The translations under genes and the position numbers were made by a program. DNA of 21,825 nt from Alphaproteobacteria bacterium UBA6178 (lineage in GTDB: Bacteria; Pseudomonadota; Alphaproteobacteria; Rickettsiales; UBA3002), in assembly GCA_002422205.1 (NCBI GenBank), contig DITS01000009.1, forward strand, positions 30,888 to 52,712, given 5' to 3'. The notes beneath the pieces were generated by a model. That model did no database searches. It saw only the letters and a program-made list of their open reading frames with translations, and was not told where the DNA came from. Position 1 is the first letter of the stretch. The number at the start of each line of letters is the position of its first letter. Positions 7,168-13,808 of this stretch are shown piece by piece.

Positions 7168-8205
7168 TTATTCTCCGTCGCTATCGAGCATGTCGAGCTG
7201 GGCGATTTGGATGGTTTTGGGGGCTTTGAGCCCGAGATGGGCGAAGGCGCCGGCGCTGAGCATGCGGCCACGTGGGGTGCGCTGAATGAAGCCGATTTGT
7301 AACAAATAGGGTTCGATGGTTTCTTCGACGGAATCGCGTTGCTCGGATAATCCGGCGGCGATGGTTTCGATGCCGACGGGCCCGCCCGCATAATGATCGG
7401 CGATGAAATGCATGTAGCGGCGGTCGGAGGCGTCGAGGCCCAGCGCGTCGACATCGAGCCGACGCAGCGAGCTGTCGGCTAGTTCACGGTTGATGGTGGC
7501 GGCTTTTTCGGATTGCGCAAAATCGCGCACACGGCGCAGCAGGCGCACGGCGATGCGCGGGGTGCCGCGTGAACGCCGCGCGATTTCGTGCGCGCCGTCT
7601 TCGCTGAGGCCCATTTGCATTAAATCGGCACCGCGCAGGATGACGGATTGGAGCTCGTCGACTTCGTAGAAATTGAGTTTGACCGGAATGCCGAACCGGT
7701 CACGCAAGGGGTTGGAGATGAGGCCGAGGCGGGTGGTGGCCCCTACCAGCGTAAAACGTGGCAGGTCGATGCGCATGGTGCGCGCGGCGGGGCCTTCGCC
7801 GATGATGAGGTCGAGTTTGAAATCTTCGAGTGCGGGGTAGAGCACTTCTTCAACAGCGGGATTGAGGCGGTGGATTTCGTCGATGAAGAGCACGTCGCCT
7901 TTTTCTAAATTAGTGAGCAAGGCGGCGAGATCACCCGCTTTGGTGAGCAGGGGGCCAGAGGTGGTGCGGAAATTGACGCCCATTTCACGCGCGATGATTT
8001 GGGCGAGGGTGGTTTTGCCCAAGCCGGGGGGGCCATAGAGCAAGGTGTGATCGAGCGCGTCGTTGCGGTTGCGGGCGGCTTCGATGAAAACGCGCAGGTT
8101 TGCGCAAGCCTGACGCTGGCCGGTGAAATCATCGAGCGAGAGGGGGCGCAGGGTTTGCTCGGCCTGATCTTGTGGTGATTCGATCGGAGAGGTGAGCGCG
8201 GTCAT
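7168..8205 (-). CDS. ruvB: Holliday junction branch-migration helicase RuvB
   Basis: AAA+ motor that, with RuvA, drives branch migration of Holliday junctions. The 345 residues match the family. Walker A is GPPGLGKTT at 58-66 and Walker B is LFIDE at 106-110. Sensor 1 is LVGATTRLG, the arginine finger is in NPLRDRFGIPVKL, and the C-terminal winged-helix region contains GGPVGIETIAAGL and the FIQRTPRGR DNA-contact motif. Unusually, ruvB is separated from ruvA by about 510 nt holding a GIY-YIG gene and hairpin repeats. The upstream leader (8212-8304) is an inverted pair of those repeats. The minus-strand end of the pair (ATGACGGGTG) lies just before the ATG, where no classical Shine-Dalgarno sequence is evident. 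Confidence 0.98.
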   Translation of the reverse strand: MTALTSPIESPQDQAEQTLRPLSLDDFTGQRQACANLRVFIEAARNRNDALDHTLLYGPPGLGKTTLAQIIAREMGVNFRTTSGPLLTKAGDLAALLTNLEKGDVLFIDEIHRLNPAVEEVLYPALEDFKLDLIIGEGPAARTMRIDLPRFTLVGATTRLGLISNPLRDRFGIPVKLNFYEVDELQSVILRGADLMQMGLSEDGAHEIARRSRGTPRIAVRLLRRVRDFAQSEKAATINRELADSSLRRLDVDALGLDASDRRYMHFIADHYAGGPVGIETIAAGLSEQRDSVEETIEPYLLQIGFIQRTPRGRMLSAGAFAHLGLKAPKTIQIAQLDMLDSDGE

Positions 8206-8211
8206 AAAGCA

Positions 8212-8304
8212 CCCGTCATGCTGCTGGCGGCGAAGCCGCAGCGCAGTATTTCGTGATGCCTCCTGAGATCTTGCGCTCTCGCGTTGCGAGCCGCAGGATG
8301 ACGG
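8212..8304. repeat. Inverted pair of hairpin repeats, copies B1 and B2 (ruvB leader / GIY-YIG 3' side)
   Basis: B1 (minus orientation, 8221-8246) has outer arms CTGCT and CGCAG with inner arms GCGGC and GCCGC around GAA. B2 (plus orientation, 8271-8296) has TTGCG and CGCAG with inner arms CTCGC and GCGAG around GTT. The outer ends are CCGTCATG and GATGACGG. The 24-nt spacer includes CCTCCTGAGATC. Inner arms differ from copies A and C but stay complementary, so the structure, not the sequence, is conserved. The same two-hairpin design recurs at 10452-10543. Confidence 0.85.
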
Positions 8305-8307
8305 AAT
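8295..8307 (+). repeat. 13-nt direct repeat, left copy, abutting the GIY-YIG stop codon
   Basis: AGGATGACGGAAT is identical to 8628-8640. The left copy is the terminal part of hairpin repeat B2 and ends exactly one base before the stop codon (CTA on the plus strand) of the GIY-YIG gene. The two copies bracket the gene. Confidence 0.8.
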
Positions 8308-8598
8308 CTAAATGAGCGTGTCATACACATCTTGCCAGTGCGGGTTGTGTCTTTCGATCAGGGCGACTTTGAAAGACCGGTTTCTGTTCTTCAATTTCTT
8401 TTCATACAAGATTGCCAAGTCAATATCGTCGAAAATTTCGTAATAGACCAGCTTTTTCGCGTTGTATTTCTGGGTGAAGCCGCCGGTGATGTTTTCGCGG
8501 TGCTCATAGACTCGTTTGACTAAATCGGAGGTGACGCCGGTGTAGATCACGCCGTTTTTGCGGTTGGACATGATGTATAGATAGCCGGTTTTGGCCAT
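8308..8598 (-). CDS. Small GIY-YIG nuclease-domain protein (UPF0213/COG2827-like)
   Basis: A single GIY-YIG domain of 96 residues. The two half-motifs are YLYI (residues 7-10) and YTG (19-21), followed by the conserved Arg in DLVKRVYEHR and the metal-binding Glu66 in LYEKKLK. It ends with the ALIERHNPHWQDVY tail common to this single-domain group. All catalytic positions appear present, so an active nuclease is plausible, but the natural substrate of such proteins is not established. The start at 8598 has AGGAGA upstream at a good spacing; the frame is open to 8664, but that leader runs into repeat sequence. It interrupts ruvA-ruvB, which are normally adjacent, and is bracketed by 13-nt direct repeats and hairpin repeats, suggesting insertion. 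Confidence 0.88.
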   Translation of the reverse strand: MAKTGYLYIMSNRKNGVIYTGVTSDLVKRVYEHRENITGGFTQKYNAKKLVYYEIFDDIDLAILYEKKLKNRNRSFKVALIERHNPHWQDVYDTLI

Positions 8599-8627
8599 GC
8601 TGTCTCCTGCGACTTTGTGATGCGTGT

Positions 8628-8640
8628 AGGATGACGGAAT
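8628..8640 (+). repeat. 13-nt direct repeat, right copy, in the GIY-YIG leader
   Basis: AGGATGACGGAAT matches 8295-8307 exactly. Unlike the left copy it has no hairpin attached: its left neighbour is GATGCGTGT. It lies 29 nt before the chosen start of the GIY-YIG gene. Confidence 0.8.
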
Positions 8641-8660
8641 TATAGGGTTTTGCAAGGCTT

Positions 8661-8714
8661 TCATGACGCCTCGTGAGATCCTGCGCTGACGCTTCGCGTC
8701 CCGCAGGATGACAG
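8661..8714 (+). repeat. Hairpin repeat copy C (ruvA 3' end)
   Basis: A single hairpin: CTGCG (8681-8685), GACGC (8688-8692), loop TTC, GCGTC (8696-8700), CGCAG (8702-8706), then GATGACAG. The left flank TCATGACGCCTCGTGAGATC matches the spacer of the paired copies, but the second hairpin is missing. The core is almost identical to copy A. A T-run (8715-8720) follows on the plus strand and overlaps the ruvA stop codon. Confidence 0.85.
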
Positions 8715-8718
8715 TTTT

Positions 8719-9324
8719 TTAGGCTGCGAGCTCTTTTAGACCGAGGCGGATGAGTTCGTCTAGGGAGGCGTTTTCTTTGGTTTGGGCGGCGCGGGCGACG
8801 GCGCTGTAGGATTCGGCGCGGCCATAGCCGAGATTGACTAAAGCAGAGGTGGCGTCGTCGAATAATCCGCCTTTGGTGAGGGCGGGGCTGGCTTTGTCAC
8901 TGTTCATGCTGATGCCGGTGGGCAGGCTGCCGACTTTGCTTTTGAGTTCAGTCACGATGCGCTCGGCGAGTTTGGGGCCGACGCCGCTGACGGCGGTGAG
9001 TTGTTTTTTATCCTGTGCGGCTATGATGGTGGTGAGTTGATCGGGCGCGTAGAGGCCGAGGATGGCCATGCCCATGCGCACGCCGACGCCTTGCACGGTG
9101 GTGAGCAGGCGGAACCAGTCGCGCTCGGTTTTGCTGGTGAAGCCGTAGAGATGGATATGATCTTCGCGCACATGGGTGTCGATGATGAGCTCGAGTGCGG
9201 TGCCGGATTCGCTCGCGGCGAGGGTGCGGGTGGTGCAAAAGACCGCATAGCCGACGCCGCCGACATCGAGTATCAGATGGTCGTCTTCGCGCGTGTCGAT
9301 GCGTCCTTTGAGTTTGCCTATCAT
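8719..9324 (-). CDS. ruvA: Holliday junction DNA-binding protein RuvA
   Basis: Tetrameric junction-binding partner of RuvB. The 201 residues include the OB-fold domain I (MIGKLKGRIDTREDDHLILDVGGVGYAVF). Domain II has helix-hairpin-helix elements (LTTVQGVGVRMGMAIL and LTAVSGVGPKLAERIVTELK). After a linker, domain III (ATSALVNLGYGRAESYSAVARA), which contacts RuvB, closes with ELIRLGLKEL. It sits 9 nt after ruvC. The ruvA-ruvB junction is opened by a repeat and a GIY-YIG gene. Separate transcription or read-through would be needed for balanced RuvA and RuvB. Confidence 0.98.
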   Translation of the reverse strand: MIGKLKGRIDTREDDHLILDVGGVGYAVFCTTRTLAASESGTALELIIDTHVREDHIHLYGFTSKTERDWFRLLTTVQGVGVRMGMAILGLYAPDQLTTIIAAQDKKQLTAVSGVGPKLAERIVTELKSKVGSLPTGISMNSDKASPALTKGGLFDDATSALVNLGYGRAESYSAVARAAQTKENASLDELIRLGLKELAA

Positions 9325-9333
9325 GTGGTGTGT

Positions 9334-9840
9334 TTACCCTGTTTTGATGCGGTTTGCAAAGGCGCTGTGATTGCTGTGGCAGATGGCGATGGCGAGTGCG
9401 TCGAGCGCATCTTCGCCTGCGTCGTCGAGGGCGGGGCGCGCGGCGGGCAAAAGCTGGCGCACCATCATGCCGATCTGGTGTTTTTCGGCGCGGCCTGCAC
9501 CGGTGATGGATTTTTTGACCAGCGTGGGAGCGTATTCACCCACGTTTAATCCGGCGAGGGCGAGTGACAGTAGCAAGGCTCCGCGCGCCTGACCAAGCTT
9601 AAGGGTCGAGGCACCATTGACGCTGACGAAGGTTTCCTCAATCGCGGCTTCGGTGGGTTGATGCCGGGTGATGATGACTTGCAATTGCTGGTTTAAAAAT
9701 CCGAGGCGCTCGGGTAGCGGCAGGGTGGTTTTGGGTTTGATGGTGCCGCAGGCGATAAACTGCACGGCATTGCCCTGTGCTGAGATGATACCCCAGCCGG
9801 TTTTGACAAGGCCCGGATCGATGCCGATGATGATGCGCAT
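9334..9840 (-). CDS. ruvC: Crossover junction endodeoxyribonuclease RuvC
   Basis: Homodimeric resolvase of Holliday junctions with an RNase-H-like fold, 168 residues. The acidic catalytic residues can be placed: Asp8 in GIDPGLVKTGWG, Glu68 in AIEETFVSVN, and Asp144 and Asp147 in EDALDALAIA. The KLGQARGALLLS helix and the SITGAGRAEKHQI segment are typical. The gene starts the ruvCAB block. A short direct repeat (two AGCAGGTT units, 9843-9858) lies in the 18-nt gap to the upstream acetyltransferase. Confidence 0.97.
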   Translation of the reverse strand: MRIIIGIDPGLVKTGWGIISAQGNAVQFIACGTIKPKTTLPLPERLGFLNQQLQVIITRHQPTEAAIEETFVSVNGASTLKLGQARGALLLSLALAGLNVGEYAPTLVKKSITGAGRAEKHQIGMMVRQLLPAARPALDDAGEDALDALAIAICHSNHSAFANRIKTG

Positions 9841-9858
9841 GCTCAGCAGGTTAGCAGG

Positions 9859-10338
9859 TTAGGTGGTGGCTGCCAACTGTTCTAATGCTTCGCCGGTTAA
9901 CTGATAGGTGAGCCAGCCTGTTTTATGGCGTGCGCCGAGTGACTCATAAAGGTCGATGGAGGGTTTGTTCCAGTCGAGCACCTGCCATTCGACGCGGCCA
10001 CAGTCTTCGGTGATGGCTTTGCGGGCGACGGTTTGCAGGAGTTTGAAGCCAAGGCCTTGACCGCGATAGTCGGGGGCGACATAGACGTCTTCGATATAGA
10101 GGCCGCGTTTGCCGAGGAAAGTGGAGAAATTGTAAAAGCCGAGCAGAAATCCAGCGGGCTGGTCGTTGATTTGTGCGATGAAGGTGAAGGCGATGGCACC
10201 TTCGTCGAATAATTCGGATTCGAGGCGGGCGGGATCGAGCGTGACCTGATCGCTCAGTTTTTCATAGGCCGCCAGTTCATGGATGAAGCGGATGATGGTG
10301 GGCAGATCGGCGCGGGTGGCGGTGCGGATGGTTTGCAT
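9859..10338 (-). CDS. GNAT-family N-acetyltransferase
   Basis: Acetyl-CoA-dependent N-acetyltransferase, 159 residues from the chosen ATG. The N-terminus IRTATRADLPTIIRFIHELAAYEKL is the usual beta1-alpha1 of this family. The central strands carry GFLLGFYNFSTFLGKRGLYIEDVYV. Motif A for CoA binding is VAPDYRGQGLGFKLLQTVA, and WQVLDWNKPSIDLYESLGA is motif B. The pattern resembles the group containing spermidine/spermine acetyltransferase-like proteins, but the substrate cannot be stated. The open frame extends to 10425; the ATG at 10338 is preferred because homology starts there and the upstream residues are low-complexity. Its Shine-Dalgarno signal is poor. It lies 18 nt upstream of ruvC and may be co-transcribed with it. 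Confidence 0.88.
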   Translation of the reverse strand: MQTIRTATRADLPTIIRFIHELAAYEKLSDQVTLDPARLESELFDEGAIAFTFIAQINDQPAGFLLGFYNFSTFLGKRGLYIEDVYVAPDYRGQGLGFKLLQTVARKAITEDCGRVEWQVLDWNKPSIDLYESLGARHKTGWLTYQLTGEALEQLAATT

Positions 10339-10379
10339 GGGGGAAAGGGTAGCATGGGATGGGTGGGGGTTCGAGGGTT

Positions 10380-10407
10380 TTTTAGGTTTTAGGTTATAGG
10401 TTTCAGG
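10380..10407 (+). repeat. Degenerate 7-nt tandem repeat
   Basis: Four consecutive heptamers read TTTTAGG, TTTTAGG, TTATAGG, TTTCAGG. They lie in the 210-nt gap between yebC and the acetyltransferase gene, next to a hairpin repeat pair. No coding sense is seen. Confidence 0.7.
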
Positions 10408-10451
10408 AAGGGCGGGTCCCGTCATGCGATGGGGTGACTGGTTAAAGAGTT

Positions 10452-10543
10452 TGTCATCCTGCGGATGGCGAAGCCATAGCGCAGGATCTCAGGAGGGTGG
10501 CGTGAGATGCTGCGCTGGCGCTTTGCGTCCCGCAGCATGACGG
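10452..10543. repeat. Inverted pair of hairpin repeats, copies D1 and D2 (yebC 3' side)
   Basis: D1 (10459-10484) has CTGCG and CGCAG with inner arms ATGGC and GCCAT around GAA. D2 (10510-10535) has CTGCG and CGCAG with inner arms GGCGC and GCGTC around TTT. The pair is bounded by GTCATC and GATGACGG-like ends and separated by GATCTCAGGAGG and GTGAGATG. The layout matches the 8212-8304 pair read on the minus strand. It ends 5 nt before the yebC stop codon. Inner-arm changes are again matched on the opposite arm, with one G-T pair. Confidence 0.85.
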
Positions 10544-10548
10544 CATAG

Positions 10549-11301
10549 TTAAGCGCTGAGTTTTTGCAAGGTTGCGTCATCGAGTTCAAAATTGGCGATG
10601 ACTTCTTGGACGTCGTCATTGTCTTCAAGGATGTCGATGAGTTTGAGCAGGGTGGTGGCTTGCTCTTCGGTGACGGGGATGGTGTTTTGCGGTTGCCAGG
10701 TGAGTTTGGCGGTGGTGGCTTCGCCGAATTTTTCCTCGAGTGCTTCGCGCACGGTGCCAAACGCACTTTGCGCACAGGTGATGATGTGGGTTTCGCTGTC
10801 GCTTTCGCAATTATCGGCTCCGGCTTCGAGGGCGGCTTCGAACATGGCTTCGTCGCTGGCCTTATCGGCGGGGTAGGTGATGAGTGCGACGCGGTCGAAC
10901 ATAAAGCCAACACTGCCGGTTTCACCCATATTGCCGCCATATTTGGCGAAGGTGGAGCGCACCTCGGATGCGGTGCGGTTTTTATTATTGGTCATGGTTT
11001 CGACGATGATGGCGACGCCGCCGGCGCCGTAGCCTTCGTAGCGGATTTCATCGTAATCTTCGCCGGTGGCGGGGCCCATGCCTTTTTTGATCGCGCCTTC
11101 GATGCGGTCTTTGGGCATGTTCTCGGCGCGGCCATTTTGGATGGCGAGGCGCAGGCGTGGGTTGCTGTTTGGGTCGTCGCCGCCGCCGGTTTTGACGGCT
11201 ACCGTGATTTCGCGCGCGATGCGGTTGAAGATTTTGGCGCGTTTTTTGTCTTGTGCCCCTTTGCGGTGCATGATGTTTTTAAACTGGGAATGACCTGCCA
11301 T
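10549..11301 (-). CDS. yebC: YebC/TACO1-family protein (transcriptional regulator / translation factor)
   Basis: The 250-residue protein begins MAGHSQFKNIMHRKGAQDKKRAKIF, the diagnostic YebC/PmpR start (usually GHSKW; here GHSQF). It continues with IAREITVAVKTGGGDDPNSNPRLRLAI and NMPKDRIEGAIKKG. The acidic C-terminal domain ends with a DNDDVQEVIANFELDD stretch typical of the family. Members have been described as DNA-binding regulators and, more recently, as ribosome-associated factors that help translate proline-rich stretches; which applies here is not visible. yebC next to ruvCAB is a common arrangement in proteobacteria. AAGGATG precedes the ATG. Confidence 0.95.
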   Translation of the reverse strand: MAGHSQFKNIMHRKGAQDKKRAKIFNRIAREITVAVKTGGGDDPNSNPRLRLAIQNGRAENMPKDRIEGAIKKGMGPATGEDYDEIRYEGYGAGGVAIIVETMTNNKNRTASEVRSTFAKYGGNMGETGSVGFMFDRVALITYPADKASDEAMFEAALEAGADNCESDSETHIITCAQSAFGTVREALEEKFGEATTAKLTWQPQNTIPVTEEQATTLLKLIDILEDNDDVQEVIANFELDDATLQKLSA

Positions 11302-11332
11302 GTTTCATCCTTATTTGTAATTACTTTTGCGG

Positions 11333-12370
11333 TTATGACGCTTTATCGGCTTTGAGGGTTTCTTGTGTGACGCGGTTGCGCCCGCCATTTTTGGAGCGGT
11401 AGAGCGCATCATCGGCGCGTTTGATGAGGGTGGGGATGGTGTCGTCTTTGGGGCGGTAACCGGCGACGCCGATGGAGACAGTGATTTGCCCGTAATTTTC
11501 GCCGGTGTCTTTGCGTTTCAGCTCTTTGGTGGCGATGGCGCGGCGGATGCTCTCGGCCACAATCATAGCGCCGCCGAGCGGGGTCTCGGGCAGGATAATC
11601 GAGAATTCCTCCCCGCCGTAACGTGCGACAATGTCCATCCCTTTCACTGAATTAGTGAGGGTTTTGGAGACGATTTTGAGCACTTCGTCGCCGATTAAAT
11701 GGCCGAATTTATCGTTGAAAGGTTTGAAATGGTCGATGTCGATCATCAGCAGGCACATCGGCTTATCATTTTCACGCGAGGCGGCGATGCATTCTTCCAT
11801 GCGCCGATCAAGCGCTTTGCGGTTATAGACGCCGGTGAGAAAGTCGCGCTCGGATTCGGTCTGGGCTTTGGCGAGGTTTTCTTTGAGCTGGTCGATTTCC
11901 TTGCGCGACTCTTCGAGTTTTTTGCTTAATGCGCTGCCGCTTTCGCGCATGGTGTTGGTGCTGGCGAGGATGCGCTCGGCCATGGTGCGCAGCTCGGCGC
12001 TTTCCATCTCAACCTTGGTGATGTCGTTGATCTGTGCGCCCAGTTCGGTTTGGTAGCTTTTGGTTTTGCCGCTGAATTCCTGTACGGATGAGAGCACTTG
12101 CGCTAATAGCTTATGCGCATCGAGTGCAGTTTGTTTGACCACTGCATTATCGCCCTCGGCGAGGTATTTGGTATAGAGATAGCTGTTGATGTCGTCGGAG
12201 AAATCCATTGCTTCGGCGATGATGGCATCGACTTCATGATTCAACTCGGGCAATGTGCCCGCGATATAGCTGTACCAAATGGCGTAGTTATGCGGCACGG
12301 GGCGAATGCCGTGGCGGACCATTAGCGGCAAGGCGCGTTTGGCGTAATCAAAGGCTGCTTCATCTGACAT
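11333..12370 (-). CDS. GGDEF-domain diguanylate cyclase
   Basis: Predicted synthesis of c-di-GMP from two GTP. The C-terminal domain (about residues 175-335) contains DFLTGVYNRKAL, the metal-binding MIDIDHFKPFND (Asp211, Asp213) and the active loop RYGGEEF (252-256), all consistent with catalysis. The allosteric I-site position before the loop reads KGMD (243-246), so the usual Arg of RxxD is Lys and product inhibition may be weak. The N-terminal 130 residues have no membrane helix and carry RPVPHNYAIWYSYIAG, an N-terminal region found in some alphaproteobacterial cyclases. A heptad-like helix (about 145-175, KKLEESRKEIDQLKENLAKAQ) probably forms a coiled coil that dimerises the domain. The gene lies 31 nt upstream of yebC on the same strand. 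Confidence 0.94.
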   Translation of the reverse strand: MSDEAAFDYAKRALPLMVRHGIRPVPHNYAIWYSYIAGTLPELNHEVDAIIAEAMDFSDDINSYLYTKYLAEGDNAVVKQTALDAHKLLAQVLSSVQEFSGKTKSYQTELGAQINDITKVEMESAELRTMAERILASTNTMRESGSALSKKLEESRKEIDQLKENLAKAQTESERDFLTGVYNRKALDRRMEECIAASRENDKPMCLLMIDIDHFKPFNDKFGHLIGDEVLKIVSKTLTNSVKGMDIVARYGGEEFSIILPETPLGGAMIVAESIRRAIATKELKRKDTGENYGQITVSIGVAGYRPKDDTIPTLIKRADDALYRSKNGGRNRVTQETLKADKAS

Positions 12371-12430
12371 TGTGTAGGATCCCCATGTGACTCCCTGTTA
12401 TTAGTTTATTTTTAGCGGATTGCAACCATT

Positions 12431-13804
12431 CTAATATGAGTTGCCTACCATAAGCGCAATTGCAGCGGGGAGAGTGAGCACGGATATGGCGGTGATTAAG
12501 ATGGCGCAATGACGGGGTGCAAGGGGCGCAGCGCGGTGCGGGGGCAACCAGCATAGCAGCCATGGCAGTAACGCATAGCAATAGCGGCCCTGAAAACCTT
12601 GTATGAGCGGGGCTTGTACCCCTGTCCATTGCATATAGAGAAGGGTGAGGGCGATTATCAGGGTGATGACGACTAAAGCCGTGGCCAGCAGGCGCAGTGG
12701 AAAGGGTAGAGAGGATGCGGGCCTGTCCGGTGCGGCAAGTATCAACATGCCGAGACCAGCAGCGGTGACGGCGTAGCACCATATCGGTAATGCGAGATTG
12801 CCCCAGCCCAGCACCCCGATAAAGCTGCGTAGCGCGTCAGGTATCAAAGCAGAGGCAAAGAGGCTGGTAAACAGAATTTGGGCATAGGCTAGCGGCTGTT
12901 GCAGGATGAAGGCCATCTGCTCATCGGGCATGACATAGCTCCCGCCTTCGGTGGCATAGGCGCCGATATTGGCGAGAATGAAATGACGCGCAAGCATGGC
13001 CCACAGGATGGCGCTAATGAGGCCGGGGACGATGATGAAGGTTAAGATCAGTCCCTGCTGTTTGCGGCTGTGAAAGCAGGCTGCAGGTAGTAGGAAGGCC
13101 ATGAAGGGCAGCAGCATATAGGCGGTTTTACACTGGGCGAGCCCAAAGGCAATGAGGGCAAGGGTGAGCCATTGCGGCGGGCGCAGCGGGATGGCCTGAG
13201 CGCGATGCCGCATGATGAGGGCGAAAAACAGAAAGGCCAGCGCAACATTCAGCGATTCGGGATTCAGCATGCCCAAATAAAAGACCATGGTGGGTAGTAG
13301 CGCTACGGCGCACAACGCATAGCGATGATAGGGCATAAGGCGCAATGCCAGTGTGATGAGAGTAATGCCGACAATCCACGCGGCCAAACGGCAGGCATAG
13401 AAGACCAGTAGTAATGGTGCATCGAAAGCGAGTGCTACCTGCATGGCCAGTGCGGTATGAATATAGGCCAGCGGATTATGCACTTTGAACATGCGCGTAT
13501 AGGGGTCGACTTGTTGCAATGTATCATGCTCCGCTAAGCGGTATTGCATGAGCTGGGCATAATCCTCGCGCGTGAAGGGGCGGCCTTGCTTGACTTGATC
13601 GAAGGCCGCGTGCTTGAAGGCGAGCAGGGGAGCTGGCAGCGCGTCGAGGCCTAGCCACCGGCCTTGCGCGATTTCGTAGCTGCGTTCGAAATGCGCGGTT
13701 TCGTCGGAGGCGGCAAAGGGTGGTGTGATGAGCAGAAAAAGCAGGCCGAATACTCCTGCGAGCAGCAGATATAAGCGATGAGGGTGGGATAAAGTATGCA
13801 GCAT
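12431..13804 (-). CDS. DUF2142-family polytopic membrane protein, paralog 2
   Basis: A 457-residue protein with roughly ten to twelve hydrophobic helices. The N-terminus SHPHRLYLLLAGVFGLLFLLITPPFAASDETAHFERSYEIAQG matches DUF2142, in which an extracytoplasmic loop after helix 1 carries a P-x-D-E-x-x-H-F motif, as in lipid-linked-sugar glycosyltransferases of the GT-C type. The C-terminal stretch WTGVQAPLIQGFQGRYCYALLPWLLCWLP is also conserved with its neighbour. It is a clear paralog of the gene at 13809-15182, with equal length and similar residues at both ends. The motif differs slightly (ASDET instead of GPDEP). The start is 4 nt beyond the stop of the upstream paralog. A GT-C-like transferase or polysaccharide carrier role is inferred, not shown. 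Confidence 0.85.
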   Translation of the reverse strand: MLHTLSHPHRLYLLLAGVFGLLFLLITPPFAASDETAHFERSYEIAQGRWLGLDALPAPLLAFKHAAFDQVKQGRPFTREDYAQLMQYRLAEHDTLQQVDPYTRMFKVHNPLAYIHTALAMQVALAFDAPLLLVFYACRLAAWIVGITLITLALRLMPYHRYALCAVALLPTMVFYLGMLNPESLNVALAFLFFALIMRHRAQAIPLRPPQWLTLALIAFGLAQCKTAYMLLPFMAFLLPAACFHSRKQQGLILTFIIVPGLISAILWAMLARHFILANIGAYATEGGSYVMPDEQMAFILQQPLAYAQILFTSLFASALIPDALRSFIGVLGWGNLALPIWCYAVTAAGLGMLILAAPDRPASSLPFPLRLLATALVVITLIIALTLLYMQWTGVQAPLIQGFQGRYCYALLPWLLCWLPPHRAAPLAPRHCAILITAISVLTLPAAIALMVGNSY

Positions 13805-13808
13805 CGGG

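Noticed and set aside
7167..7454. Upstream extension of the ybgC frame into ruvB
   Set aside because: The extra N-terminus is Ser/Pro-rich and lies entirely within the ruvB coding sequence in another frame. A good Shine-Dalgarno and ATG at 7166 give a normal-length YbgC.
8599..8664. Longer start for the GIY-YIG protein
   Set aside because: The extra residues come from repeat-derived leader sequence and precede the domain. The ATG at 8598 has AGGAGA at a proper distance.
8681..8720. Repeat C plus T-run as a plus-strand intrinsic terminator
   Set aside because: The hairpin-plus-T layout is right, but no plus-strand gene lies upstream to be terminated, and the hairpin is explained by the repeat family.
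10564..11355. 263-codon open frame antisense to yebC
   Set aside because: yebC on the opposite strand is unmistakable. The antisense product is repetitive in Gly, Phe and Ala, as expected from codon-bias shadowing.
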